64,000 nt of DNA, taken from contig JAREWP010000063.1 in the NCBI GenBank assembly GCA_029001845.1, positions 50,190-114,189 of the forward strand. Reading direction: 5' to 3'. Both the position numbers and the translations under genes were made by a program. Source of the stretch: Candidatus Magnetocorallium paracelense (GTDB taxonomy: Bacteria > Nitrospirota > Thermodesulfovibrionia > Thermodesulfovibrionales > Magnetobacteriaceae). The stretch's first letter is position 1. The number at the start of each line of letters is the position of its first letter. A model generated the notes under the pieces. It was not told where the DNA came from. It saw only the letters and a program-made list of their open reading frames with translations, and did not search any database. Shown piece after piece: positions 26,379-35,076 of this stretch.

Positions 26379-27794
26379 TCACCTCTTTAATTTCTCGGGA
26401 AAGGAGATTTGAAATTCCGTTAATCCCTCTTGTCGATTTAAAGACAACTCTCCATGGAGTTGTTTTACCAATGTATTTACAAGATTAAGTCCCAACGATC
26501 CTGTCTGCCTCATGTCGAAATCATCGGGAATACCGACTCCGTTATCCGAAACTTTCAGCAATAACAGATCATTGGTAATATTGGCAATATAAATAATGAT
26601 TTCCCCCTCTTTATTATCGGGGAATGCATATTTCAACGCATTGGAAACCAGTTCATTGATTATCAATGCAAAGGGGACGGCTTTATCAATATTAAAGGAG
26701 ACCGATTCAACCTGCACTTTCGACCTGACATTTCCCGTTGAATAGGATGCAAATAGATGTTTGACAAGCTTTTCCGAGTAGCTTTGAAAATTAATTTTGG
26801 AAAAATCCAATGACTGATACAATGATTCATGAACAAGGGACATGGATTTAATCCTGTTCTCCATATCTTTAAACATTAAATAGTACTCCCTCTCTTTAAT
26901 GTTTTTGGATTGAAGATACAACAGGCTGGAAGTTATGGAAAGATTATTCTTTACCCTGTGGTGGATTTCCTTCAATAAAACGTTTTTCTCTTCCAAAGAC
27001 TTTGTAATCTCTTCCTGGGCGTCTTTATACTTTTTGATATCCACCGTATTCTGCTGAAGCTGCTCTGCCATAATATTAAAAGTAGAGGCCAAATCTTCGA
27101 TCTCTCTTCTGGAAGAGATATTGGTTCTCACGGTAAAGTCGCCTTTTGAAATTCGATCCGCCTGTTCTCTTAATATTTTTATGGGATTGGTCAGCTCTCT
27201 GGCGAAAACCAATGACCCCACAGCCCCTGTGAGTAAACAAAAAAAACTGATACCAACCATGGCCTTGTACATTCTTTTAACTTCAGCGTGATAATTATCC
27301 AAAGAGAGTGCGACTTCGATATTCCCCCAGTAAAATCCGGAATAATATAGAGGAAACACATATTTGTATACATCGTGATTTACAATATGACTAAATCGAA
27401 TGGAGCCATTCTCAGGTCTCTCATTCTCATCGATAACAGCCGCATCGCCGGCTTTCGATCTTTTCCACCCGTCTATGGTATGAATAATGGAAAAACCGTC
27501 TTTTTTGATTATTTTAATAAACACAATATCCCGGCTCCTCTCTAAAACCTGATTATTATGTTCAACAATGAAACTATAATCTTCGTGAACAATCGCATTT
27601 TCATTAACCTGCGCCAGTGATGCGCTCATTGATTTTGCCTGTGATTCCAACCCTTTAATAATAGCATTTCTCTGCATAGGAATGGTTACTAAAACAAATA
27701 ACAGGATGACGCCTGTCAGGAGACATAGAAATAAGGCAAAACTGTAAAAAAACATCTCCCTGCTTTTTTCCAATAATGTATTAAAAATAATCAT
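26379..27794 (-). CDS. Membrane HisKA_2 sensor kinase coupled to a PhnD-like protein
   Basis: 471 residues. A first helix (about 16-38), a short periplasmic domain (40-170), a second helix (MVGISFFCLLTGAVGSLVF), HAMP (about 195-250), then [20 protein letters not shown] (His near 278) and HATPase_c (NELVSNALKYAFPD, DNGVGIPDD, GSLGLNLV). The start overlaps the end of the binding-protein gene by 4 bases and the regulator gene follows 15 bases later. A three-gene sensor, kinase and c-di-GMP effector unit is therefore likely. Confidence 0.9.
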   Translation of the reverse strand: MIIFNTLLEKSREMFFYSFALFLCLLTGVILLFVLVTIPMQRNAIIKGLESQAKSMSASLAQVNENAIVHEDYSFIVEHNNQVLERSRDIVFIKIIKKDGFSIIHTIDGWKRSKAGDAAVIDENERPENGSIRFSHIVNHDVYKYVFPLYYSGFYWGNIEVALSLDNYHAEVKRMYKAMVGISFFCLLTGAVGSLVFARELTNPIKILREQADRISKGDFTVRTNISSRREIEDLASTFNIMAEQLQQNTVDIKKYKDAQEEITKSLEEKNVLLKEIHHRVKNNLSITSSLLYLQSKNIKEREYYLMFKDMENRIKSMSLVHESLYQSLDFSKINFQSYSEKLVKHLFASYSTGNVRSKVQVESVSFNIDKAVPFALIINELVSNALKYAFPDNKEGEIIIYIANITNDLLLLKVSDNGVGIPDDFDMRQTGSLGLNLVNTLVKQLHGELSLNRQEGLTEFQISFPEKLKR

Positions 27795-28675
27795 TCACCA
27801 TGACTTTTCATTAACAGCGTGTATTCATCATAGAGATCAACAAGCATCCGGAGGTCGGAATGATACAACTCCGTCATCTTGTCCGCCTTGAATAAAAGAA
27901 GGAACTGCTTCCCCTTGTTTCTTCGATGCATTGTTAAAACATGGCCCGAAATCCTCTCAACTTTCTCATCACTAAAATTTTTCCTGTAAAATGAAAGGCC
28001 ATTGATAATTTCCTGTGATGAAGCAATTGTCATTAGTTCATTTCCGATCTGAGGATTCAATGTACTCATGACCTGAAAAGTTGAATCCGTAACGACGCAT
28101 ACATCGGCATTACCAAAAAAAACGTCCAATATGGCTCTTGAATTATTAACCTTTTTTGCCATATCCGAAAAGAAACGTTCCGCCAGGGGCAAACCGTCTC
28201 TCATAAGCAATACATTGACAAATATATAGCCGAGATCGTCATGCTTATTCACTGCCAATTTCCTGTTTTTTAAATCCCCATGGTTACGAATATCGGAGTC
28301 TTTTCGCACCAATAATAGATACTTATGTGTTTTTACTTCACCTCTCACAGGAGCATAGGCAGGAATAACATCGAGCTCTCTCTTGTTTTTCAAATAGCTC
28401 AATAGAGAAATGGTTATAAAATCGAGTTTTTCATCATAAAAATCTTCAAGCATGAGCTGAATATCATTATAGATTTTATGTTTTGTCGAATAATTGACCT
28501 CCCTGCCGATCTCCTCCACCCAAACCTGTATGGCCGCTTTTGCATCCATCGGATCGACGTCAACAACGGCTGACAACTCATACCCCATCATAAAACTATT
28601 ATCCTGCCCGAAACATACATCGGATATAAGTAAAACAATCACTACGATGAAGTACCGGGTGAACCGTATAAACAT
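27791..28675 (-). CDS. PhnD-like periplasmic binding protein (sensor)
   Basis: 294 residues. Signal peptide (YFIVVIVLLISDVCFGQ), then a type II binding-protein fold of the PhnD/phosphonate family: FITISLLSYLKNKRELDVIP in the first lobe, YLLLVRKDSDIRNHGDLKNR, and a FGNADVCVVTDSTF segment as in PhnD-type proteins. No permease or ATPase gene is near. The 4-base overlap with the kinase gene suggests it delivers the ligand signal to that kinase. Ligand unknown; phosphonate binding cannot be assumed. Confidence 0.8.
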   Translation of the reverse strand: MFIRFTRYFIVVIVLLISDVCFGQDNSFMMGYELSAVVDVDPMDAKAAIQVWVEEIGREVNYSTKHKIYNDIQLMLEDFYDEKLDFITISLLSYLKNKRELDVIPAYAPVRGEVKTHKYLLLVRKDSDIRNHGDLKNRKLAVNKHDDLGYIFVNVLLMRDGLPLAERFFSDMAKKVNNSRAILDVFFGNADVCVVTDSTFQVMSTLNPQIGNELMTIASSQEIINGLSFYRKNFSDEKVERISGHVLTMHRRNKGKQFLLLFKADKMTELYHSDLRMLVDLYDEYTLLMKSHGE

Positions 28676-28689
28676 GCTACCTCATAGCT

Positions 28690-28860
28690 CTTTAGGCCCT
28701 TAGGGAACCTATATCGACAATTATTTGTCGATCTTGCATATAAAGCAAAGGTTCTTAGAACACAGCAGCGCAAAGAAAAAGTCAGTACATAAAATTATTC
28801 ATTGATAATCCTTAAATCGTCAATCGTCAATCGAAAATAGTCAATTAAAATGATCACTTA
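28690..28860. repeat. Composite repeat I, copy 1
   Basis: Contains ATCGACAATTATTTGTCGAT (palindrome), AGCAAAGGTTCTTAGAACAC, and CGTCAATCGTCAATCG. The same blocks in the same order occur inverted at about 57030-57385. It lies in the gap between two kinase and binding-protein units. Confidence 0.65.
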
Positions 28861-28895
28861 AATTATATGGTTGAGCTTACATGACGACTCCTCAT

Positions 28896-31115
28896 TCAGA
28901 GAACGCCACTTTTTAATTCTATTGTAAACTCGGCGCCGTTGGTAACATTTTTGGCATAGAGTCTTCCATTCATATTATCCTCTATTATGATCTTAGACAT
29001 ATACAGACCGATACCTGTGCCTTTTATTATATCCGTTGTGAAATAGGGCTCGAATATTCTGTCGAAGATCCGATCCGGAATTCCTCCTCCGTTATCTTTA
29101 ACTTTTATGAGCACTTTATTGTTGTCAGAGCTTACAGTCAGCTCTATTTCACCGCCCTTTTCAGGATCGATACTATGGTGATACTTTCTGCCGATGGCGT
29201 CTTTCGCATTATTAATAAGATTTAACAGAACTTGTTTAAATTCATTTTCGTAACCATTGACTACGATTTTTTCTTCCACAGGGGGAAGGCCAATTTTAAT
29301 ATCATGATTCGTGAACTGTATAGATACTATGTTTAGCACACTGTTTACTGCTTCTCCTATATCGAAGGGCAATGATTCTTTTGATGGTCTAAAAAAATTT
29401 CTGAAATCGTCTATCGTTCCTGACATGTATTGGATCTGTTTCATTGCCTCGGCAACGGTTTCATAGAGAGTCTCCCTACTAAATTCATTATACTCATAAG
29501 AGTCCGTCAGTTCCTGAATCAAAACACCGATCATATTCAGGGGCTGCCTCCACTGGTGAGCAATCGCTCCAAGCATCTCTCCCATTGACGCCATTTTGGA
29601 CTGTTGTATCAGTAACTGTTCCTTGTGTCTTCTTCTTTCTGTCTCCTCTGCAACCTTTTTTTCAAGATTCCTGTTTAATTCCTGAAGGTCCTTCTCCATC
29701 TCTTTACGCAAGGTATCGTCTATAATGACGCCGTCAAGAGAACTGACCTCATTGTTTTCATTAAAAACAGCCTGGCCCCTTTCGTAAACCCATCTGATTT
29801 CACCGTCACGATGGATGATCCTGTATTGAATATAAAATGGTTCTTTGTTGTTAACAGCCTCTAAAACTACTTTTTCTACCTGATCGGTGTCATCGGGATG
29901 TATAATGTCCGCATAGCTTCGAACCTTGTTGTTTATAAAATCGGAAGGAGGATAGCCGCTCAGAGTAAAAACGGCATTGCTCATAAATTCCATTGTCCAA
30001 TCCTTGTCAAGGGCGCACCTGTAGGATACACCGGGAATATTGGAAATCAGTGTGCGAAATCTCTCCTCGCTTTTTCTCATGGCGTTTTCGGCTTTTTTAC
30101 GCTCGGTTATGTCATCGGCAGTACCGACGATGCTTTCGATCGCACCGTCTTTATATAAAGGCGCTATGCTGAATGTAATATTTCGTCTGTTTTTATCTTT
30201 TCTTACGATTACTGTTTCATACGATAAAACTGTGTCGCCATGAACAGAACATTGAATAAACTGCTCATAAACATCGGGCAGGGTCTTTTCGGTAAAAAGT
30301 ATTGAAAAGGGTTGACTAATCAACTCATTGACGTGATATCCGGCGATTTCAGCTCCTTTTGTATTCATGAAAGTAAAATTCCCCTCCAGATCTATTGCAT
30401 ATATAGCATTCGTCGAATAATCGATAATTTTCTGCAGGAATTCATTTGTATTTAAAAGTGTGTTTTCCGATTTCTTCAGGGCGGCCTCATTTTTTTTAAT
30501 TAAGCTCAGTATTTTAAGTATTATTAACGAACCTAGGAAAAGTATTACAGTTACAATAATTATGGATTCTCTGATTCCTGTTTCTTTGTTTTTTCGCATG
30601 GTTATTTCCAAACTATTTTTATTTTTTAAATGCAAACGTTGCAGATTCTCGAGATGGACAAGAATGTGGGCGACATCAACGGAGTTAATCAAATCCCTTC
30701 CGTTATGGTTTTCAAAATCGATTTTTAAAAGATTGTAGTCCTCTGTCAATCTGTTCAATGTGCCTGTAAATGCAGGATTATTGTACTTCCGGTGTAAAAG
30801 TTGTATTACTTTCAACTTTTCGTCTATGAGGCGTATAGAATTTTTATTTGTATAAGCAATATCGATTTCAGGCAAGTTTTCAGATGTGTAATGAAATTGA
30901 GGAATATAAGAGTAGTCGGTTAAGATATGAAGCAGTTCTTCTTTGATCTGTGTGCAATAGAGAATGGTTGCAAGATGATATTTATTCGTTGTTTCGTCTA
31001 TTTTTTCCGTTTCGTAAAAGCGGTAATAAAACAAACTGCCTAATGAGCAAATCATTGACAAAACAATGAGAATCAATGCATATACATATGAACCGGTAGA
31101 TAAATTCTTCTTCAT
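28896..31115 (-). CDS. Membrane PAS-PAS sensor histidine kinase paired with a PhnD-like lipoprotein
   Basis: 739 residues. A helix at about 12-32 and another at 185-205 enclose a 150-residue helical periplasmic region. Two PAS domains follow (about 225-345 and 350-480, each with an ITERKKAE/IDDTLRKEM end). A coiled coil leads to the phosphoacceptor MGEMLGAIAHQWRQPLNMIG (His near 520) and HATPase_c (NAKDAIG, DNGGGIPD, GTGIGLYMSK). The AHQWRQPLN box marks a kinase subgroup seen again as a fragment at 61.7 kb. It lies 21 bases after the PhnD-like lipoprotein gene. Confidence 0.9.
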   Translation of the reverse strand: MKKNLSTGSYVYALILIVLSMICSLGSLFYYRFYETEKIDETTNKYHLATILYCTQIKEELLHILTDYSYIPQFHYTSENLPEIDIAYTNKNSIRLIDEKLKVIQLLHRKYNNPAFTGTLNRLTEDYNLLKIDFENHNGRDLINSVDVAHILVHLENLQRLHLKNKNSLEITMRKNKETGIRESIIIVTVILFLGSLIILKILSLIKKNEAALKKSENTLLNTNEFLQKIIDYSTNAIYAIDLEGNFTFMNTKGAEIAGYHVNELISQPFSILFTEKTLPDVYEQFIQCSVHGDTVLSYETVIVRKDKNRRNITFSIAPLYKDGAIESIVGTADDITERKKAENAMRKSEERFRTLISNIPGVSYRCALDKDWTMEFMSNAVFTLSGYPPSDFINNKVRSYADIIHPDDTDQVEKVVLEAVNNKEPFYIQYRIIHRDGEIRWVYERGQAVFNENNEVSSLDGVIIDDTLRKEMEKDLQELNRNLEKKVAEETERRRHKEQLLIQQSKMASMGEMLGAIAHQWRQPLNMIGVLIQELTDSYEYNEFSRETLYETVAEAMKQIQYMSGTIDDFRNFFRPSKESLPFDIGEAVNSVLNIVSIQFTNHDIKIGLPPVEEKIVVNGYENEFKQVLLNLINNAKDAIGRKYHHSIDPEKGGEIELTVSSDNNKVLIKVKDNGGGIPDRIFDRIFEPYFTTDIIKGTGIGLYMSKIIIEDNMNGRLYAKNVTNGAEFTIELKSGVL

Positions 31116-31136
31116 TGGTACATATACGTATAATGA

Positions 31137-32018
31137 TTACAACAGATTCAACTCATCGATAATTATTTGTAATCGATAAAAATCATTAATACTTGCAGGA
31201 AGAAATGTTCCGGCGTTTAAACCATCGAGGATATTAACATGTTCTTTGTTCTTCCTTGTCAGGTTCAACAGGGCGTCTTGTATTTTAATTTGGATACTCA
31301 CATCGAAATTAGGCTGAACAGCCCATACATAATCGACATAGGGAGGTGTCTCCCAGAGAACTCGAACCTCTTTTTTATCCAGTTTACCATTTAAAAACAT
31401 CTTCCTCACAATCCCTGAATTAGCTACTCCAATATCCACAATACCGTCCCTCACATAGACAGCAGTTTTATCGTGTTTTCCGGAATACAAAATTTTACCA
31501 AAGAACGACTCCGGTATAATGCCTTTTTCTCTCAAAAAATACCTTGGCATCAGATGACCTGACGTGGAAAGTTCAGACCCGAAGCTAAAAGAGGCGCCTT
31601 TAAAATCTTCTATACTCGTAGCTTTGTTGTTGGTCCTGACGAGAAAAAAACTTGTAAATCTGGAGTCTATATCTCTCATAACCAAAGGGATGGCCTTATC
31701 AACAATATTCGCCTTTGCAAAAGTAAATCCGCCGAAAACGGCTAAATCGATTTTCCCGGCATGAAAAAAATCGAGCAACTCTTCATATGTCGCCGGGATG
31801 ATCAACTCAAATGGTATGCCTGTCTCGTCAGAGAGATACTTCATCAAAGGCTTATACTGTTTAATTAATTCATCTCTATTTTCGTCAGGTACGACACTAA
31901 ACCTTATTTTCGTCGGCTCCGATATGATTTCATCATTTTCAACAGAACATGCCTGTAATGAGATCATGAGAAATAATATTAGAAATAAAAAAGTAAAATA
32001 CCTGGTTTGCCTGTGCAT
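31137..32018 (-). CDS. PhnD-like binding lipoprotein (sensor)
   Basis: 293 residues. The lipobox ISLQAC|S follows a hydrophobic signal, so the protein should be lipid-anchored. The PhnD fold is clear: IRFSVVPDENRDELIKQYKP, MKYLSDETGIPFELI, then KIDLAVFGGFTF and DGIVDIGVANSGIV, typical of PhnD-type periplasmic proteins. No transporter genes. The kinase gene follows after 21 bases, the second PhnD-kinase pair in 4 kb, though the two proteins are not close copies. Confidence 0.85.
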   Translation of the reverse strand: MHRQTRYFTFLFLILFLMISLQACSVENDEIISEPTKIRFSVVPDENRDELIKQYKPLMKYLSDETGIPFELIIPATYEELLDFFHAGKIDLAVFGGFTFAKANIVDKAIPLVMRDIDSRFTSFFLVRTNNKATSIEDFKGASFSFGSELSTSGHLMPRYFLREKGIIPESFFGKILYSGKHDKTAVYVRDGIVDIGVANSGIVRKMFLNGKLDKKEVRVLWETPPYVDYVWAVQPNFDVSIQIKIQDALLNLTRKNKEHVNILDGLNAGTFLPASINDFYRLQIIIDELNLL

Positions 32019-32111
32019 CGTTTTTTAATGTTTTATATGAACCGGATTAATTATTTATATAGCGGATAATATCAGCATCAGCTGCTATTATACCATTTTA
32101 TCCATTTTCCA

Positions 32112-32348
32112 TTACTCTAATTGAAGCTCTTCCTCCAGTAATTTCAAAGATATGAGAGCCCCTTCAAAGTCAAGATCGATGACTCTGCTTTCCAGCTCTT
32201 CAAACTCTTTTGCAAACCTCTTTAATGAAATCTTTTCTTTTAGAACGTTTGCACATCTGTTTATCAAACCGGCAAGATACTCATGCTGAGAATCGATCTC
32301 AGCCATTCCTATCAGGTAATCATCACCCCAGATAATTTCATTCAACAT
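32112..32348 (-). CDS. Short hemerythrin-like N-terminus joined to a hybrid-kinase-type tail
   Basis: 78 residues. The first 30 or so (IIWGDDYLIGMAEIDSQHEY) match the start of bacteriohemerythrins, including the first iron-ligand His. The later HxxxE and HxxxxD ligands are absent. The last 40 residues (LESRVIDLDFEGALISLKLL) instead resemble the C-terminal tails of the hybrid kinases at 38868 and 48773 ([18 protein letters not shown] and [14 protein letters not shown]). A GAGG site six bases before the ATG suggests it is expressed, possibly as the first gene of the lipoprotein-kinase operon. Oxygen binding is unlikely. Chimera or remnant. Confidence 0.6.
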   Translation of the reverse strand: MLNEIIWGDDYLIGMAEIDSQHEYLAGLINRCANVLKEKISLKRFAKEFEELESRVIDLDFEGALISLKLLEEELQLE

Positions 32349-32502
32349 AATTTACCTCAATCGTTTTATTATGAAAAAAAGAAAGAAGTATATCAAAAGG
32401 TCTTAATGAATGAAAAGAGCGGAATACAGATCAGAGAATACGATCTTTCACAAGAGCATAACTTGAAGAGCTTTTGGTAAAATATAAGCCGCCGGACAAC
32501 AA

Positions 32503-34014
32503 ATGAGGGCAACAAAGGATTATTCAACATTGAAAGAAACGTGGTTCAATCTGTTTAACTCACTTCTGGAAAACCACTCGGGGATCAGCTTTGACATCAA
32601 CAGAGCCTATCTCATGGAGCAGGGCCTGAATATGCGGATGAAGTCTTGGGGGCTTTCCTCCTATGAGGGCTACTACTCCCTATTGGTCAAGGATTCAGCC
32701 GGGAATCGGGAACTATCTCGCCTGATCGAACTCCTCACTGTAGGAGAAACCTACTTTTTCAGGAATCAGAATCTCTTTACAGCTCTTACCGATTATATGA
32801 TTCCCTCTGTTATGAAACACAAAAATCATGTCAATATATTATCGGCTGCCTGCGCCACCGGGGAAGAACCCTATTCAATCATAATGCAATGCAGGGAGCA
32901 TTTCCCCTTTTTACTCATTAATGTAACAGGCGCTGACATTAACAACACCTTTTTACAATCGGCAAAAAAGGGAGTGTACAGTAAGCATTCCATGAGAAAA
33001 ATATCCGATCTATATCTGAAAAAATACTTCAAAGAAGAGAAGGGAAGCTTTTTCCTCGATCCCGGGATAATCGAATCTGTAAAATTTATAAACGGTAATC
33101 TGAACGATCCCGACTTTTACAGAGGATTACCTCTCTTTGACATTATTTTTTGTCGTAATGTCCTTATATATTTCCCTCTGCCTGTATATAAACAGACAAT
33201 AATGAATATGAAATCGATCCTCAGTGACAGAGGTTTTTTAATTTTGGGAGAGTCCGAAACACTGCACGGAATTTCAGACGATTTTTCCACAGAGGAGTAC
33301 AATAATACTTTTTTCTACACACCGAAAAGCACTCCCTCCGTTGCCGGGCAAAACCCGGGGAAATTACAATTCCGCTCCCCTGGTGTAAAAGCCTTTCAGA
33401 AATCCGACAGCAGCAGGTTTGCCGATTCTTTGAGCAACACAGATACTCTGACCGTCACAAAAGAGAAGGTCTGTAACAACAGGGATGACAGGGCAAAAGA
33501 GAGAATCGATATTCATACCGAATATAGGGCGGCACTTCAATGTATAGGAGAAGATAAAACCGAAGAGGCTCTGAACAGAATAAATCTTATTCTGGCCCAA
33601 TCCCCTGATAACAAGGAAGCGATCGTTACATCCGCTCTATTAGAGGCCGGTAAGGGGAATATCGAAAGAGCCCTTCAATTGTGTAATCGCTGTCTTGAAA
33701 TAGATGAATTTTACACGTTGGCCTTTTATTTAACAGGCCTGATAAAAGAAGCCTCCGGTAATGCAAAGGAAGCAAAAAGGGCCTATGAAGCAGCTGTCTT
33801 TTTAAAAAGAAACTGCGCGCTCTCTCATTTTAAATTAGGCCAGATCAACAGCCGTCTTAATAACCATAAAGAGGCAGTGAAGAGATATAAAAATACACTT
33901 AGTTATCTAACAGCCTATGATGATCTTACTTTCGAGATATTTTCAGGCGGTTTTTCAAAAGATACAATCTCAAAAATATGCAAAGAGGCAATCGAAAAAT
34001 ATGGAAATAGTTGA
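32503..34014 (+). CDS. cheR: CheR-type MCP methyltransferase with TPR repeats
   Basis: 503 residues. The CheR N-terminal helical part is followed by the SAM-binding domain (about 100-270) with LSAACATGEEPYSI, VTGADINNTFLQ, FDIIFCRNVLIYF and GFLILGESE. The C-terminal 170 residues hold at least three TPR units (EEALNRINLILAQSPDNKEA, IERALQLCNRCLEIDE, AKEAKRAYEAAVFLKRN). CheR-TPR fusions occur in alternative chemosensory systems such as Wsp (WspC). The enzyme would methylate Glu on the MCP at 44121. First gene of a plus-strand cluster; the next gene overlaps it by 14 bases. Confidence 0.92.
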   Translation: MRATKDYSTLKETWFNLFNSLLENHSGISFDINRAYLMEQGLNMRMKSWGLSSYEGYYSLLVKDSAGNRELSRLIELLTVGETYFFRNQNLFTALTDYMIPSVMKHKNHVNILSAACATGEEPYSIIMQCREHFPFLLINVTGADINNTFLQSAKKGVYSKHSMRKISDLYLKKYFKEEKGSFFLDPGIIESVKFINGNLNDPDFYRGLPLFDIIFCRNVLIYFPLPVYKQTIMNMKSILSDRGFLILGESETLHGISDDFSTEEYNNTFFYTPKSTPSVAGQNPGKLQFRSPGVKAFQKSDSSRFADSLSNTDTLTVTKEKVCNNRDDRAKERIDIHTEYRAALQCIGEDKTEEALNRINLILAQSPDNKEAIVTSALLEAGKGNIERALQLCNRCLEIDEFYTLAFYLTGLIKEASGNAKEAKRAYEAAVFLKRNCALSHFKLGQINSRLNNHKEAVKRYKNTLSYLTAYDDLTFEIFSGGFSKDTISKICKEAIEKYGNS

Positions 34015-35071
34015 ATTTCATGGCAATACCGGCAGCGCCAAATCCAATGAGGCTCATTTACTGCTACTCTTTACATTGGATACTTTTCAATTCGCCATTT
34101 GGTCAAATCATCTGAATGCAATAACAAGACTGGTGGAAATAACGCCTGCACCGGGCAGCTCAGACTATTTGGCAGGCATGGTGAACCTCAGGGGGCTTCT
34201 CCTGCCTGTGTTGGATCTAAAGGCCCTGTTCAGGTTTTCTTTGACTCGATTCAATGAAAAGAGCCGTATTATTGCCATAAAAGACGATATTTATAATGTC
34301 TGCATTTTGGTGGACCATGTGTCCGGCTTTTTTCAGGTCAATCCCGGAGAATTGCAGGAACCTCCGAAAATCGTATCGAATCAATTTGTTGCATCCGTTT
34401 ACAGGTCAGGTGAAAACCTGATATCCGTACTGGATATAACAAAACTCCTGAGCGCCTATACCATTGAAGAGAGTGACGGGCAAAGGCAAAATGAGTGTAT
34501 CGGGGAAAATCGGATAAAAGAGAGAATAGCTGTTCTCAAAAAAGAGGACAATTCGAAGATTGACAGTAATCTGGCAAAACTGCGCCAATCCTTTGATTAC
34601 AGCTTTACCATGCCTTTAAAAACTGTCACTGTGAAACATAAACGTTTCCTTGTTTTTACCCTGGCGCAACGATATTATGCTGTTAGTCTTGATTTCGTTC
34701 AGGAGGTGTTAAAGCTGCCTCATATAACAAAAGTGCCCTGTGCTCCCGCTTCCATTGCAGGAATAATGAATCTGAAAGGTATGATTGTTTCCGTATCGAT
34801 AATTCACTCTTTTTTTGATCTTCCATCAACACCGCCCTCTCCTGAGAGCAGAGTGTTTATAACCAAAAATCTCGATTTTACAACAGCCATACTGGTCGAT
34901 TCCATTGTGAACATAGCCCTCGTAGAGGAGGAAGAGTTAGAGCCCTCTCTTTTTACGACAGACAAGGATAAGTCGGAATATATCACAGGCAAATTTCGCG
35001 ACTCGGAAAATATAGTAACATTGTTGGATATGGAAGCTTTGGCCGGATCTCAACTGATGAGAATAGAATAA
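34001..35071 (+). CDS. Protein with two CheW domains
   Basis: 356 residues from the ATG at 34001, which has AGAGG upstream; the frame runs higher inside cheR but without signals. Two CheW-type SH3-like domains can be traced. The first (about 15-150) includes LLFTLDTFQFAIWS, ITRLVEI and AGMVNLRGLLLPVLDL. The second (about 200-350) includes FLVFTLAQRYYAVSLDFVQEV, AGIMNLKGMIVSVSII and NIVTLLDMEAL. CheW couples chemoreceptors to CheA. A tandem form could bridge receptor arrays or replace two separate CheW proteins, as WspB and WspD do in Wsp. It overlaps cheR by 14 bases and ends 5 bases before cheA. Confidence 0.88.
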   Translation: MEIVEFHGNTGSAKSNEAHLLLLFTLDTFQFAIWSNHLNAITRLVEITPAPGSSDYLAGMVNLRGLLLPVLDLKALFRFSLTRFNEKSRIIAIKDDIYNVCILVDHVSGFFQVNPGELQEPPKIVSNQFVASVYRSGENLISVLDITKLLSAYTIEESDGQRQNECIGENRIKERIAVLKKEDNSKIDSNLAKLRQSFDYSFTMPLKTVTVKHKRFLVFTLAQRYYAVSLDFVQEVLKLPHITKVPCAPASIAGIMNLKGMIVSVSIIHSFFDLPSTPPSPESRVFITKNLDFTTAILVDSIVNIALVEEEELEPSLFTTDKDKSEYITGKFRDSENIVTLLDMEALAGSQLMRIE

Positions 35072-35076
35072 AGAAA

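Noticed and set aside
32112..32348. Functional bacteriohemerythrin
   Set aside because: Only one of the needed His/Asp/Glu ligands is present and the length is about half the family size.
33917..34000. Longer start for the double-CheW protein
   Set aside because: It lies within the cheR coding sequence with no signals; the ATG at 34001 has AGAGG upstream and begins the conserved part.
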